Source: VAZQ01 sp963817135 (lineage in GTDB: Bacteria; Pseudomonadota; Alphaproteobacteria; Rhizobiales; Xanthobacteraceae). Taken from it: 64,000 bases of DNA. Positions 17,067 through 26,190 of this stretch are shown here, one piece after another. Location: assembly GCA_963817135.1 (NCBI GenBank), contig CAWFNG010000019.1, positions 310,001-374,000 of the forward strand. The letters run 5' to 3'. A model generated the notes under the pieces. It was not told where the DNA came from, ran no database searches, and saw only the letters and a list, made by a program, of their open reading frames with translations. The position numbers and the translations under genes are program-made. How positions within the stretch are numbered: the stretch's first letter is position 1; every line of letters starts with the position of its first letter.

Positions 17067-18269
17067 TCAGACATCCAGAGAGCGCATCTCCGAGTACGTT
17101 TCCCTTCGTCGAATCAGAACCTGCCGATTCTCTTCAAAACCAATAATGGCAGGAGCGCTGCGAATCCAGGCATTGGAATTCGCGATATCATATGCTCCCG
17201 AATTCCCGTAGATAATCAGATCTCTGGTCTTGATATCGGAGTTTGAACCGTTGATAGCACCGAACAGGTCTGATTCACGGCATTGACTTCCGTAGATCTT
17301 GTAGTCTTTGGTTTGCCCCTGCGGGAGAGTGTCCGAAACCATAGTCACAGGGTGGTACCGCTTGGAGATCGATCGCAGGAAATCGGTGCCGGCATCCACT
17401 GTAAGAATTATTTCTCGCCCCCTCTCCTTTACAGCAACAACCCGAGTAACCAACACGCCGAAGTCCTCGGTCAAACACCTTCCCGGCTCGACTGCAAGAA
17501 TGAAGTTTTTCGTATCTATGTTCTCTCTGGCGAAATACGCGGCAAGGTCCTTTGCGAGATCCTCGGCATGAAATGGGATTCCAGCTTCTCCTATGCTTGA
17601 GGCAGGCAGACCTCCGCCAATATCTATCCACGGAGGCTGTTGCGACTGGCTGATCAGGTCGCGGATCACATCTTTGTGGAGAGCCAGGGCAGCGAGATAC
17701 GGCAGGGAACTGGGATTGTTCGATCCCACATGAAAATGCAGTCCTGAGAAACGCAATCCGTGGCGCACTGCCAGCGCGGCGGCGTGTTTGTATTCAGATG
17801 CGGACAGGCCAAAGCGCGACAGTTCGCGATCTCTGATTGTGGCCAGGCGAGGCGAAACCCGGGGCTTGGCACCGGCAGCTGCGGCTATCTCGATAATTCT
17901 GAGGAACTCATCAATAGAATCGAACTGGATTCTCACATCGGCTTTGATCGCATCCGCGAGCTCGGCTTCACTTTTGTATGGTCCGTTAAAAAGGATTTGC
18001 TCCGCCACGAAGCCATCAGAAAATGCCCACTGCAGCTCGGCTCCCGAAACTATCTCGGCCAGCAGGCCGCACTCTTTCATGATCCTGGTGACCGCTCGCA
18101 GGGAATTGGTCTTGTACGAATAGGCTATTCCCCCCGAGGGAAACACCCTTATCCAGGCGGAGACAAAGTCGCTGGCCTTCTTCCGAATACGGTTGAGATC
18201 GAGGCAGTAAAAAGGCGTTTCCTCGGTTTCCGCAAGCTTCAGAATATCCTTGAGCCGCTCCTCGATCAT
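17067..18269 (-). CDS. PLP-dependent amino-acid decarboxylase, Orn/DAP/Arg group IV (LysA fold)
   Basis: A 400-residue alanine-racemase-fold decarboxylase. The PLP lysine is K53 in AYSYKTNS, HVGSNN is the cofactor-contact histidine region, DIGGGLP the glycine loop, EPGRC the phosphate/carboxylate contact, and CRESDLF with GAYDIAN supply the second-subunit cysteine and tyrosine. All catalytic positions look intact. GGAGAAAGGA precedes ATG 18269. It could be a diaminopimelate decarboxylase, but its place beside a CapK-like ligase and methyltransferases, and not in a lysine context, suggests a specialised substrate such as an ornithine-, lysine- or glutamate-derived intermediate, as in natural-product clusters. 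Confidence 0.85.
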   Translation of the reverse strand: MIEERLKDILKLAETEETPFYCLDLNRIRKKASDFVSAWIRVFPSGGIAYSYKTNSLRAVTRIMKECGLLAEIVSGAELQWAFSDGFVAEQILFNGPYKSEAELADAIKADVRIQFDSIDEFLRIIEIAAAAGAKPRVSPRLATIRDRELSRFGLSASEYKHAAALAVRHGLRFSGLHFHVGSNNPSSLPYLAALALHKDVIRDLISQSQQPPWIDIGGGLPASSIGEAGIPFHAEDLAKDLAAYFARENIDTKNFILAVEPGRCLTEDFGVLVTRVVAVKERGREIILTVDAGTDFLRSISKRYHPVTMVSDTLPQGQTKDYKIYGSQCRESDLFGAINGSNSDIKTRDLIIYGNSGAYDIANSNAWIRSAPAIIGFEENRQVLIRRRETYSEMRSLDV

Positions 18270-18727
18270 TCCTTTCTCCAGGTGAATATGAAAAGGCCCT
18301 GAAACCTCGAATGGTCACGCAGCACTTTTCTTGTTCCGCACAGGCGGTCGAAGATTGCCTTTTTGACCTCGGGGCCTCATCGCGCTAACGGGCTCCGGTC
18401 AAGCGACCGCTTTACCATCGTCTCAATTTCCGAATCGTCGGGACTCAGTCAGCTCCATGATCGTGTCGCTGAGTTGATCGAAGCTTTTGGAAAAGAAGCT
18501 GATCCAATAGTCTTTATGGGGGTATCCAAGCACGCTCGACAAAACAGCGTCGAGAACGTCCTTGGACAGTATTCTTTGTAAGAATACCAACTTGCCGTGG
18601 TGTCGTCCGAAAAAGTGGTTGGAATTTGCTTGGCGCAACCTCCAGCAAGCTGAAGTTATCTGATCAAGCTGCGAGGTCAATGGCCTGACCAACGGGCTTC
18701 GTGGCGAGCGTCTGCCGGCCATTAACT
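18270..18727. other. Relic interval between the decarboxylase and the IS256 fragment
   Basis: No intact gene. A minus-strand frame ending at TGA 18423 has a plausible protein-like segment (KDVLDAVLSSVLGY, SKSFDQLSDTIMELTE, about 18430-18600), but I do not recognise it and it has no start before the transposase relic. It may be the 3' end of a gene of the same island cut by the insertion, or chance. Confidence 0.35.
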
Positions 18728-19062
18728 TTACGCATGCTGATCTGACCGGAAGCCAACAAAGGTGTCGACCGCAAGCGTGCGTGGCTGGTAGGCGCGCAGT
18801 GCTTGGCTCTTCCACTCCGTCGTCTTGCCGTCGGCAGAGTTCAACCTCGCGCGCGGCACATCGATCGTGACATGGCCGAAGCTTCCCAGTAGTGATCGCG
18901 ATCGGTGGCCGTGGCGATGGCCCGTTTGCCCGGCTGGCTGTTGCGCCGCTGCGTTCACTGCTTTCTCACCGCGAGCGTAACGCGGTCGCGACAGTGCCTG
19001 GTCGAGCTCGCCTTCAAACATGCTTTCGAGGAGTTCGCGAACCCGTACCAGAAACGACGAAT
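18728..19062 (-). mobile_element. IS256-family (mutator-type) transposase fragment
   Basis: Residues such as ELLESMFEGELDQALSRPRY, then RSLLGSFGHVTIDVPRARL, GKTTEWKSQALRAYQ match the N-terminal third of mutator-type transposases. The DDE catalytic domain is absent and the frame is closed soon after, so the copy is dead. Its 5' side merges at about 19040 with the truncated cupin gene, showing that the element cut into that gene before decaying. No terminal inverted repeats could be identified by eye. Confidence 0.8.
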
Positions 19063-19310
19063 GCCATGACGCCATCGGCGTGAAGATGCGGTGGGGGACC
19101 CATTCCTGGCGGATATGTGACCTCGACGAGGCTGAGGTCGCGCGGTGGTTTGCCAGGGATCTCCTGCTTGATCACGTTACGCCGCGTCGGGGTGACTAAG
19201 ACCTGTTGCGCGGAGGTGATGTCATTAAGTGCCGCCGCTGCTGCGGCGGCCAACAAGGAAACTAGGGATGCGCGATTGAAATGCCTTCTGTCGACCATAA
19301 AATTGCTCAT
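19014..19310 (-). pseudogene. Cupin-domain secreted protein, truncated by the IS256 relic
   Basis: ATG 19310 begins a protein with a signal-like N-terminus (DRRHFNRASLVSLLAAAAAA) and the first cupin motif SLVEVTYPPGMGPPPHLHAD...FVVSGT. The second half of the cupin barrel, including the second histidine motif, is missing: after SGT the reading enters transposase sequence (about 19040) and stops at 19014. The 99 remaining residues cannot form a full barrel. Confidence 0.75.
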
Positions 19311-19504
19311 GGCACTCCGTCCTTTGGTCGCTGTGTCAACGCGCTGTTAGATCGAAAGTTCGAAGGGGTTCCGTCGGGTCATGTTGACGAGCCGGCCCGA
19401 GTTCCGGTTCGGGTCAATTTCCGCCTAAACCATTCTGGCGATTCAACTGCCGTATGGCCGCAGTACGCTAATTCCAGACACAAAACGATTACCAAGGTCC
19501 AGGT

Positions 19505-20179
19505 TCAAGCCGATGTGGGTTGCGGCCATTGGCCCAATTCAATTTTGGAAGCGGCAATCACCGCCTGCGTACGACTTTCCACCCCTAGCTTCTGCAGAAT
19601 GGCGGAGACGTGCGCCTTAACGGTCGCTTCCGATACCCCGAGCTCGTAGGCGATTTGCTTGTTGAGCAAGCCCTCCGAAAGCATCATCAGGACGCGCACC
19701 TGTTGCGGCGTCAGCGATGCAAGGCGCGCCATCAAATCCGCGGAATGCGCATCCGGCCCGGTGCCAATCTCGATATCAGGCGGGGTCCAGACGCCGCCTT
19801 CAAATACGCGCTCGATAGCGCCGCGCATTGCCTCGATGCCGAGCGTTTTCGGAATGAAGCCTGATGCGCCAAAGTCCATGCAGCGGCGGATTACCGCAGG
19901 ATCGTCGCTCGCAGAGACGACAATGATGGGCACGCTCGGGTATTGCGCCCGTAGATACATCAGACCGGAAAATCCGCGCACGCCCGGCATGGAGAGATCG
20001 AGCAGGATGAGATCCACATCCAGGTTGCGTTCGAGGAGCTTGCTGATCTCCTCGAAATTGCCGGCCTCGCCAATATCGGCCTTTTCAAAAAGCCGGGAGA
20101 GTGCCTCGCGCAGCGCTCCGCGAAACAGCGGATGATCGTCGGCAATGATCAGGCGAGTCGATTCACGCACTCGCTTCAT
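19505..20179 (-). CDS. NarL/FixJ-family response regulator
   Basis: A 224-residue regulator with a receiver domain (acidic pair DD in LIIADDHPLF, phospho-acceptor D in ILLDLSMPG, conserved lysine in GFIPKTLG) and a LuxR-type helix-turn-helix (LTPQQVRVLMMLSEGLLNKQ...ELGVSEATVKAHVSAI). No kinase is adjacent. The hybrid kinase at 4148-7669 belongs to the NahK/ErcS-like class, whose partners are NarL-type regulators such as this, so the two may work together. It stands divergently from the cyclase gene across a 400-base gap. Confidence 0.92.
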   Translation of the reverse strand: MKRVRESTRLIIADDHPLFRGALREALSRLFEKADIGEAGNFEEISKLLERNLDVDLILLDLSMPGVRGFSGLMYLRAQYPSVPIIVVSASDDPAVIRRCMDFGASGFIPKTLGIEAMRGAIERVFEGGVWTPPDIEIGTGPDAHSADLMARLASLTPQQVRVLMMLSEGLLNKQIAYELGVSEATVKAHVSAILQKLGVESRTQAVIAASKIELGQWPQPTSA

Positions 20180-20580
20180 CTGCGCCTCACGCCGCCGTCA
20201 GGCTGAGAATCAGGTATTCGCATGGTCTTTCGAATGCAGCCCTGCAATTTTCGGGTGCAACGCGAATTATAACAATCTTTACATTGTTTGCACGTCCGAG
20301 CGGACAGCCCGGCAGCCCCGCAGCGGCCCTGTTGCGGATCGTGGCCGAGCGGGATGATTTTGGGTTCGCCGCGCCATCCTGCTCTATATTTCTTTATTTG
20401 AGCATGATCTTTTTCCGAAAAGTGGTGCTCACCTTTTCGGGATCATGCTCAAGGCCTATGCTAAAGCATCAATCCGACAAGCGGGTACCGGCTTTGGATC
20501 ATTCGCGGGCATCGAAGTAGAGCGGGATGCGATTCGAGGTAAGGGGCCTTCCGCTCTGAACGTTCCGCGAGGAGGGTTTG
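20180..20580. other. Divergent intergenic region between the NarL regulator and the cyclase gene
   Basis: No gene is seen. It carries the Rhizobiales palindromic repeat at 20400-20450. The last bases contain GGAGG at 20571-20575, the ribosome site that fixes the cyclase start at GTG 20581. An A/T-rich stretch around 20255-20290 is the likely promoter zone for the NarL gene. Confidence 0.5.
20400..20450. repeat. Rhizobiales GAGCATGATC intergenic palindrome
   Basis: Outer arms GAGCATGATC (20400-20409) and GATCATGCTC (20441-20450) enclose inner arms CCGAAAAG and CTTTTCGG, with a 10-base loop. This hairpin is a well-known dispersed intergenic repeat in Bradyrhizobium and relatives. Its role is unknown. 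Confidence 0.8.
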
Positions 20581-23500
20581 GTGTTAACGATCGAAGATTG
20601 GCTTGCCTCGGTAGGCCTGCCGGAATACGCGGGGCGATTTGCCGAAAACTGCGTCGATACCAGCGTTCTCCGCGATCTGACAGATCAGGATCTCAAGGAG
20701 ATCGGCATCCCGCTCGGGCATCGCAAGAAGATGCTGCGTGCGATCGCCGAATTGGACGGGGCTGCCTTGAAACCGGCGCCGAGCGTCACCGAGCCAACCG
20801 CCGGCGAGAGCGCCGAACGCCGCCAGCTCACCGTCATGTTTTGCGATCTGGCCGGCTCGACCGAGCTCTCGTCGCGGCTCGATCCGGAAGACTTGCGCAC
20901 GGTAATCCGTGCTTATCAGAGCGCCTGCGCTCAGGTTATTGCCAGCTATGATGGATTCATAAGCCGGTTCTTGGGCGATGGCATACTGGTCTATTTCGGC
21001 TACCCGCGCGCGCACGAGGATGATGCCGAGCGTGCTGTACGCGCCGGGCTGGACATCGTCGCCGCAGTCGGCCGCCTCAAAACCGGTTCGCAGGAGCCGC
21101 TCACGGTCCGCATCGGTGTCGCGACCGGCATTGTGGTGGTCGGCGACCTCATCGGCGAAGGAGTCGCGCAGGAGCAAGCGGTAACCGGCGACACTCCGAA
21201 CCTCGCCGCACGGCTGCAGAGCGTCGCCGAGCCGGGCATGGTGGTGATTTCCGCCACAACATACCGCCTGGCGACCGGGCATTTCGAATACCGCGAACTC
21301 GTCCCGGTGCAGCTCAAGGGCTTTGCCGAGCCGGTCGTTGCCTGGCAAGTGCTCCGGGCTAGTGCTGTAGAGAGCCGTTTCGAGGCGGAGCACGGTCCCG
21401 GTCTGCCTCCTCTCATCGGACGCCATGAAGAGATCGAGTTGCTGGTCCGCCGTTGGCGACAGGCGGTGCACGGCGAAGGCCGGGTGGTGCTGCTGAGCGG
21501 CGAGCCCGGCATCGGCAAATCGCATATCGCTCTGACGTTTCAGGACCGGCTGCAAGCCGAGCCGCGGTTTCGCTTGCGTTATTTTTGCTCATCGCATCAC
21601 ACCAACAGCGCGCTGTTCCCTTTCATCAGCCAACTCGAACGCACCGCCGGCTTTGAGCGCAGCGACACGCCGGCGCAAAAACTTGCAAAACTCGAAGCGC
21701 TGCTCGCGCAATCGAACGCGGACGCAAGTCAGATTGCAGTTCTCGCCAATCTTCTTTCGCTGCCGGCAAATGAACGCTACCGCATGCCGGAGCTGAGCCC
21801 GCAGAGGCGCAAGGAGCTAACCCTGTCGGCACTGGTGGCGCAGCTCGAGGCGCTGGCGAGAATAAAGCCGGTGCTGGTGATCTTCGAGGACGTTCATTGG
21901 ATCGACCCTACCTCGCTGGAGCTGCTTTCGATCACCGTGCCGCGGCTGGCGCAATGGCGCGTGCTGCTGCTGCTTACGGCGCGCACGGAGTTCACTGTGC
22001 CGTGGCCGAGCCATGAGCACATGACCACGATCTCGCTTACGCGGCTGAGCCGGCCGCACGGGGCAGCGTTGATCGAGCGCGTAACCGGGGGCAAGCCATT
22101 GCCCGATCAACTCATGGAGAAGATTCTCGCCCACGCCGACGGCGTGCCGCTGTTCGTCGAGGAGCTGACCAAGATGGTGCTCGAGAGCGGGCTGTTGCAG
22201 GTGCGCGACGGCCAATATGTGCTTGAGCGCCCGCTGCCCTCGTTTGCAATTCCGACCACCCTCTACGCATCCTTGATCGCGCGGCTCGATCGATTGGCAG
22301 CCGTCAAAGAGGTTGCGCAGATCGGCGCCGCGGTGGGGCGTGAATTCTTCTACGAATTGCTGAACGCCGTTACCGGAATGCCGCGCGAAAATCTGGATAA
22401 CGCGCTCGACCAGTTGGTCCGCTCCGAACTCGTGTTCGGCCGCGGGGAAAGGCCAAACCAAGTCTATACTTTCAAGCACGTGCTGGTGCGCGACGCCGCT
22501 TACGCCGGTCTTCTCAAAAGCCGCCGCATCGAGCTGCACGCTGCCATCGCGGATGCGCTGGAGGAACGCTTTCCCGAACTGATGGAAACAGAGCCGGAAA
22601 CCCTGGCGCATCATCTGACCGAGGCCGGGCTCACGAAAAAAGCCGTCGAGTATTGGTTGCGCGCCGGGAAGAAGGCGGCCGCGCGTTCAGCCAACCTGGA
22701 GGCGGTCGCGCATTTGCGGCGCGGCATTGAAGCGGTGAGCCGGCTTGGCCAGGATTCCGAGCGGGACCGGTTGGAGCTGGAACTGCAGCTTGCTTTGGCG
22801 CCTTGCCTGATCGCAACCCAGGGGCCAGCCGCAGGTCCGTCGGTCGACACCTTCACCCGCGCGCATGCGCTGTGCGAGCGGCTGGGTAATTTATCCGAGC
22901 GTCTGCAGGTGATGTTTTGGCTCACGACAGCAAGTGTTGTCCGCGGCGAACTCCCGCAGGCCGAGGAAGCGATTGCTACTTTGCTGAAACTGGCCGAGCA
23001 GCAGGATGACCGGACCGCCATGCTCAACGCTATGCGCGGGCGTGCGATGATCCTGCTTTTCATGGGCCGCCTGCCTGAGGCGCGCACCGGGATCGAACAG
23101 GCGATCGAGGTTTTCAATGCAAGCAAGGAGAAAGAGCGGCTGGCTGCTCGCGCGGCGGGGCAGGATGCGGGCGCGGCGGGATTCGCCCTGATGGCATGGG
23201 CGCTATGGGTGCTGGGTAATGTGGATCAGTCGCTTGCACGAATGGGCGCTGCGCTCGAGCGCGCGGAAGTGGTCGGTCACCCGCACACGCAGGCCTATGT
23301 CGCTTACTATGCCGCAGTCTTGCACGGGCTGCGCGGCGAGCCGAGCATTTCCCAGCGTCACGCCGAACGCTGCCTCGCCTTGTCGGAGGAACATGGGTTC
23401 GGCCAGTGGCGTAGCTTATCGCTTGCCGTTCGTGGAATCAGCATGGCTACGCTCGATCCGTCCTTCAGCACCATCGATGAAGTAAGCGGCGCGCTCAACG

Positions 23501-23937
23501 CATACCGGCGCGCCGGATATCAACTCGGAATTACCGCGCTCGACGTCCTGTTATGTCCGGCTTTATTGCTGCTCCGGCAACCCGATGCCGCGCTGGAGCT
23601 GACCGACCAGGGTCTCTCGACGGCAGCGCAGAACAGCGAGCGGATATTCGAGGCCGAACTATATCGATTGAAGGCACGCGCGCTGCTCCTGCGCGATGGG
23701 CCGGGCGCGGCTGCTCCGGCGCAGGCTTTGCTCGAGCAAGCCCTGACGACGGCACGCCGACAGGGCGCCCGCTCGCTCGAACTCCGGGCGGCGAGAGACC
23801 TTGCGATGCTTTGGATCGACCAAGGCAGGCAGGAGCAGGCAGTCCAGCTGCTTGCTCCTGTCCTGGCTGGTTTGAGCGAGGGGTCCGACACACACGACAT
23901 TCAAGAGGCAAGGGCATTGCTCGAGCGCCGCCGGTGA
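20581..23937 (+). CDS. SAM-domain class III nucleotide cyclase with STAND-type ATPase and TPR repeats
   Basis: The 1118-residue protein has an N-terminal SAM domain (residues 1-62: IEDWLASVGLPEYAGRF...LKEIGIPLGHRKKML), a class III cyclase (about 80-255) with both metal aspartates (FCDLAGST and FLGDGILVYFG) and the NLAARL transition-state residues, a P-loop ATPase (GEPGIGKSHI; Walker B LVIFEDVHW), and a long C-terminal TPR-like helical region. Cyclase-ATPase-TPR proteins are frequent in Bradyrhizobiaceae; most are thought to make cAMP under control of a ligand or protein sensed by the TPR part. GTG 20581 has GGAGG five bases upstream. A patatin gene faces it 13 bases away and a Crp/Fnr gene lies beyond. 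Confidence 0.92.
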   Translation: MLTIEDWLASVGLPEYAGRFAENCVDTSVLRDLTDQDLKEIGIPLGHRKKMLRAIAELDGAALKPAPSVTEPTAGESAERRQLTVMFCDLAGSTELSSRLDPEDLRTVIRAYQSACAQVIASYDGFISRFLGDGILVYFGYPRAHEDDAERAVRAGLDIVAAVGRLKTGSQEPLTVRIGVATGIVVVGDLIGEGVAQEQAVTGDTPNLAARLQSVAEPGMVVISATTYRLATGHFEYRELVPVQLKGFAEPVVAWQVLRASAVESRFEAEHGPGLPPLIGRHEEIELLVRRWRQAVHGEGRVVLLSGEPGIGKSHIALTFQDRLQAEPRFRLRYFCSSHHTNSALFPFISQLERTAGFERSDTPAQKLAKLEALLAQSNADASQIAVLANLLSLPANERYRMPELSPQRRKELTLSALVAQLEALARIKPVLVIFEDVHWIDPTSLELLSITVPRLAQWRVLLLLTARTEFTVPWPSHEHMTTISLTRLSRPHGAALIERVTGGKPLPDQLMEKILAHADGVPLFVEELTKMVLESGLLQVRDGQYVLERPLPSFAIPTTLYASLIARLDRLAAVKEVAQIGAAVGREFFYELLNAVTGMPRENLDNALDQLVRSELVFGRGERPNQVYTFKHVLVRDAAYAGLLKSRRIELHAAIADALEERFPELMETEPETLAHHLTEAGLTKKAVEYWLRAGKKAAARSANLEAVAHLRRGIEAVSRLGQDSERDRLELELQLALAPCLIATQGPAAGPSVDTFTRAHALCERLGNLSERLQVMFWLTTASVVRGELPQAEEAIATLLKLAEQQDDRTAMLNAMRGRAMILLFMGRLPEARTGIEQAIEVFNASKEKERLAARAAGQDAGAAGFALMAWALWVLGNVDQSLARMGAALERAEVVGHPHTQAYVAYYAAVLHGLRGEPSISQRHAERCLALSEEHGFGQWRSLSLAVRGISMATLDPSFSTIDEVSGALNAYRRAGYQLGITALDVLLCPALLLLRQPDAALELTDQGLSTAAQNSERIFEAELYRLKARALLLRDGPGAAAPAQALLEQALTTARRQGARSLELRAARDLAMLWIDQGRQEQAVQLLAPVLAGLSEGSDTHDIQEARALLERRR

Positions 23938-23950
23938 CGCTCAATTAGAG

Positions 23951-25168
23951 CTATTGCTGCAAGCGCCTTCTATTGGGGTGGGTCTTTTCTCTTTCATTTA
24001 TGAACCTGACCTCTGCAACCGCGGGCTTCTCCCGCTCATCGGTGTCGGCATAAGACGCGCATTCCTGCAGGTATGCCTTATAGGCGTGGTCCGCCGCGCG
24101 GTAGCCGCGGTCCCGCCCCTCCTTGAGATTATGGTGCGTCCATTGGAAATTTATGTGCGGATCGACGTGAATTTCCACCACGGTTCCGGCCCATTTCTTG
24201 AATTCTCCATCGACCTTGATCCCCTCCCTGGCGCGATACTTGAACAGCTTGATGTCGTCTTCGCCGACGGTCGCTGCAAACAGCTGGCATAGGTTTGCCA
24301 AAGCGTCATGCAGGTTTTCCGGCTTGCGGATCTGGTGTGCATCCACAATCCTGCTGATCCAAATCTCGTCCAAGTCGAAGTGATCTTCCAGCAAGTTCCG
24401 GAAGTTCACCGTGTCAACCAGCGCTCCTTCGCAATAGGTCGCGCCATCGATCTCTACGGTCCCTTCGATGAAAGGAAGAGCCGAGCAGGCGCACAGGCTC
24501 GCTGCGGTTATCGGTTTGTATTTTCTGCCCGGGATTTTCTGGTTGCAGAACAATTCAAGCGTGTCCGTCGTGATATTATAGGCATTATGAATGATGCACG
24601 GCTTGCCAGCCTGCCTGAGTTTTTCGAAATCGATTTTCTTCAGAAAGTTGCTGTCCGGATAATAAATCTTCGACAAGCCATTGACGCCCGACAGGTACAT
24701 CAGCGAGGTCAAAAACCGCATCGACGGATTGACCGCCATGACATTATTGAGAACCCATTGATTGAAATCCCCCCGGTTCCAGTTTGACGGGTCGCTCAAA
24801 AACGCCGACGTTTGTCGGAGCGATTCTGCAATTTTATCCGGCAGGAATAGATGTTGATAGCTCGCGGGATTTAGCACAAACTCCGTCGCCGCGCGCACAT
24901 TGTCGGCCCAATCCGGGCCGAATACCGCATTGATCGGAAATCCTCGGTAGGAGATGTCGTCGCGAAAAACGCCGTCGCGGAAGAAATCGTAGGTCTGTTC
25001 GACTTCCTGTCCCTCTTCGCACTGATTATAGACGATACCGACCCAGGCACCGATGCATGACAAGGCCCAGACGTCGAATTTGATGCCGGCCTCGTTCAGG
25101 CGGTCCAGGACACCGATATGCAGTCCGGCAGCGGGACCGCCGCCGCCAAGGGTTATCGCTCTTTTCAT
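23951..25168 (-). CDS. Patatin-like phospholipase family protein
   Basis: A 405-residue soluble protein. The oxyanion loop is GGGGPAAGLHIGVL at the N-terminus. The nucleophile elbow reads ALSCIGAW instead of the usual GxSxG, with the serine at about residue 37, and the catalytic aspartate is expected in EIDGATYCEGALVD. The fold and order of motifs fit patatins, but the elbow is atypical, so activity is uncertain. It converges with the cyclase gene (13-base gap, no terminator seen) and is divergent from a Crp/Fnr regulator. The gene is more A/T-rich than its neighbours. Confidence 0.8.
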   Translation of the reverse strand: MKRAITLGGGGPAAGLHIGVLDRLNEAGIKFDVWALSCIGAWVGIVYNQCEEGQEVEQTYDFFRDGVFRDDISYRGFPINAVFGPDWADNVRAATEFVLNPASYQHLFLPDKIAESLRQTSAFLSDPSNWNRGDFNQWVLNNVMAVNPSMRFLTSLMYLSGVNGLSKIYYPDSNFLKKIDFEKLRQAGKPCIIHNAYNITTDTLELFCNQKIPGRKYKPITAASLCACSALPFIEGTVEIDGATYCEGALVDTVNFRNLLEDHFDLDEIWISRIVDAHQIRKPENLHDALANLCQLFAATVGEDDIKLFKYRAREGIKVDGEFKKWAGTVVEIHVDPHINFQWTHHNLKEGRDRGYRAADHAYKAYLQECASYADTDEREKPAVAEVRFINEREKTHPNRRRLQQ

Positions 25169-25212
25169 CTCTCGATCTTTCAGTAACGCAGTAACTCTTT
25201 CTTGTAAGATCG

Positions 25213-25231
25213 GCTTGAATACTAATCAAGC
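25213..25231. promoter_or_regulatory. 19-bp palindrome, possible operator
   Basis: GCTTGA-N7-TCAAGC lies between the divergent patatin and Crp/Fnr genes. It resembles an FNR-type site but the half-site spacing is one base too long, so it may be an operator for the neighbouring regulator or a chance palindrome. Confidence 0.35.
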
Positions 25232-25319
25232 AGACGCAGGCGTTAAATGTCATTCCTCACACAGTCGTCGCCCTGACCTTTGGCCCGTACTGTCGTTTTG
25301 GGAATTGTGAGACATCGCG

Positions 25320-26048
25320 GTGACAACAGCGGGTGACAAGGTTCACATTGAGCGCAGCCAGGACAAGCTGGCTCTGTTGCGCAACCATCCCTTGTTTCGC
25401 GACCTTGCGCCTGAGGCGATCGAACGCCTTGGCTCGTACATGAAAAGGCGCACGGTCGCCCGCGGGACCACCTTGTTTGCAAAAGGCGACCCCGGCAGCG
25501 GGCTCATGGGCGTTCTTGCCGGAACCGTGAAAATCAGCGTGCCTTCGGCCGATGGTCGCGACATCGTCCTCAACCTTATTCATGCGGGAGAAATCTTCGG
25601 CGAGATTGCGCTCCTGGACGGACAGCCGCGCACCGCCGATGCCACCGCAATCTCCGATTGCGAGCTTATCCTGATCGACCGGCGAGACTTTATCCCGTTT
25701 CTTCGCAGCCAGCCCGATCTGGCCATGCAGATCATGACCGTCCTTTGCTCGCGTTTGCGCCGGACCAGCGAACAGGTGCAGGACCTGACCTTCCTGAGCT
25801 TGCCGATCCTGCTGGCAAAGACATTGCTGCGGCTGAGCGCCGATCAAGGCAGCGGGGCGCGGCCCAATCTGACGATCACCCAACGCGAGATCAGCGAGAT
25901 GATCGGACGATCCCGGGAGAGCACAAACAAACAACTGCGCAGCTGGGTAAAGCAGGGCTGGATCGGGCTTCAGCGCGGTTCCATAACCTTACTGCGCCCC
26001 GACAAGCTTGCAGAATTTGCCGCCCATGCTGAACTCGATGCCACGTGA
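25320..26048 (+). CDS. Crp/Fnr-family transcriptional regulator
   Basis: A 242-residue protein with an N-terminal cyclic-nucleotide-binding beta barrel (GSGLMGVLAGTVKISV, HAGEIFGEIALLDGQPRTADA, which resembles a cAMP phosphate-binding cassette) and a C-terminal winged helix (ITQREISEMIGRSRESTNKQL). No N-terminal cysteine cluster is present, so it is not an Fe-S FNR. The only suitable start is GTG 25320, with a weak ribosome site. The phosphate-binding cassette (GEIALLDGQPRTA) makes cAMP binding plausible, and a cyclase gene lies 1.4 kb away. Confidence 0.88.
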   Translation: MTTAGDKVHIERSQDKLALLRNHPLFRDLAPEAIERLGSYMKRRTVARGTTLFAKGDPGSGLMGVLAGTVKISVPSADGRDIVLNLIHAGEIFGEIALLDGQPRTADATAISDCELILIDRRDFIPFLRSQPDLAMQIMTVLCSRLRRTSEQVQDLTFLSLPILLAKTLLRLSADQGSGARPNLTITQREISEMIGRSRESTNKQLRSWVKQGWIGLQRGSITLLRPDKLAEFAAHAELDAT

Positions 26049-26190
26049 TCAGCGGCGGCTGCCGATGAACTGCAATCTCGGTAAAGCCCTGCCCGTTCGT
26101 CCGCACCGCCAACGTTGCCTTTGCGACCATTTCCGGCGCGGCGCAAGTGATTGCCGAGAGATCGGGCGACATAGGATCAAGCCGCGGTTC

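Noticed and set aside
20581..25168. CBASS or Pycsar defence system
   Set aside because: The cyclase has the plan of ordinary SAM/cyclase/ATPase/TPR proteins, there is no CD-NTase, and the patatin is convergent, not in an operon with the cyclase. Kept only as a low-certainty finding.
25215..25229. FNR/FixK box TTGA...TCAA
   Set aside because: Half-sites are separated by 7 bases instead of 6, so it is not a standard site.
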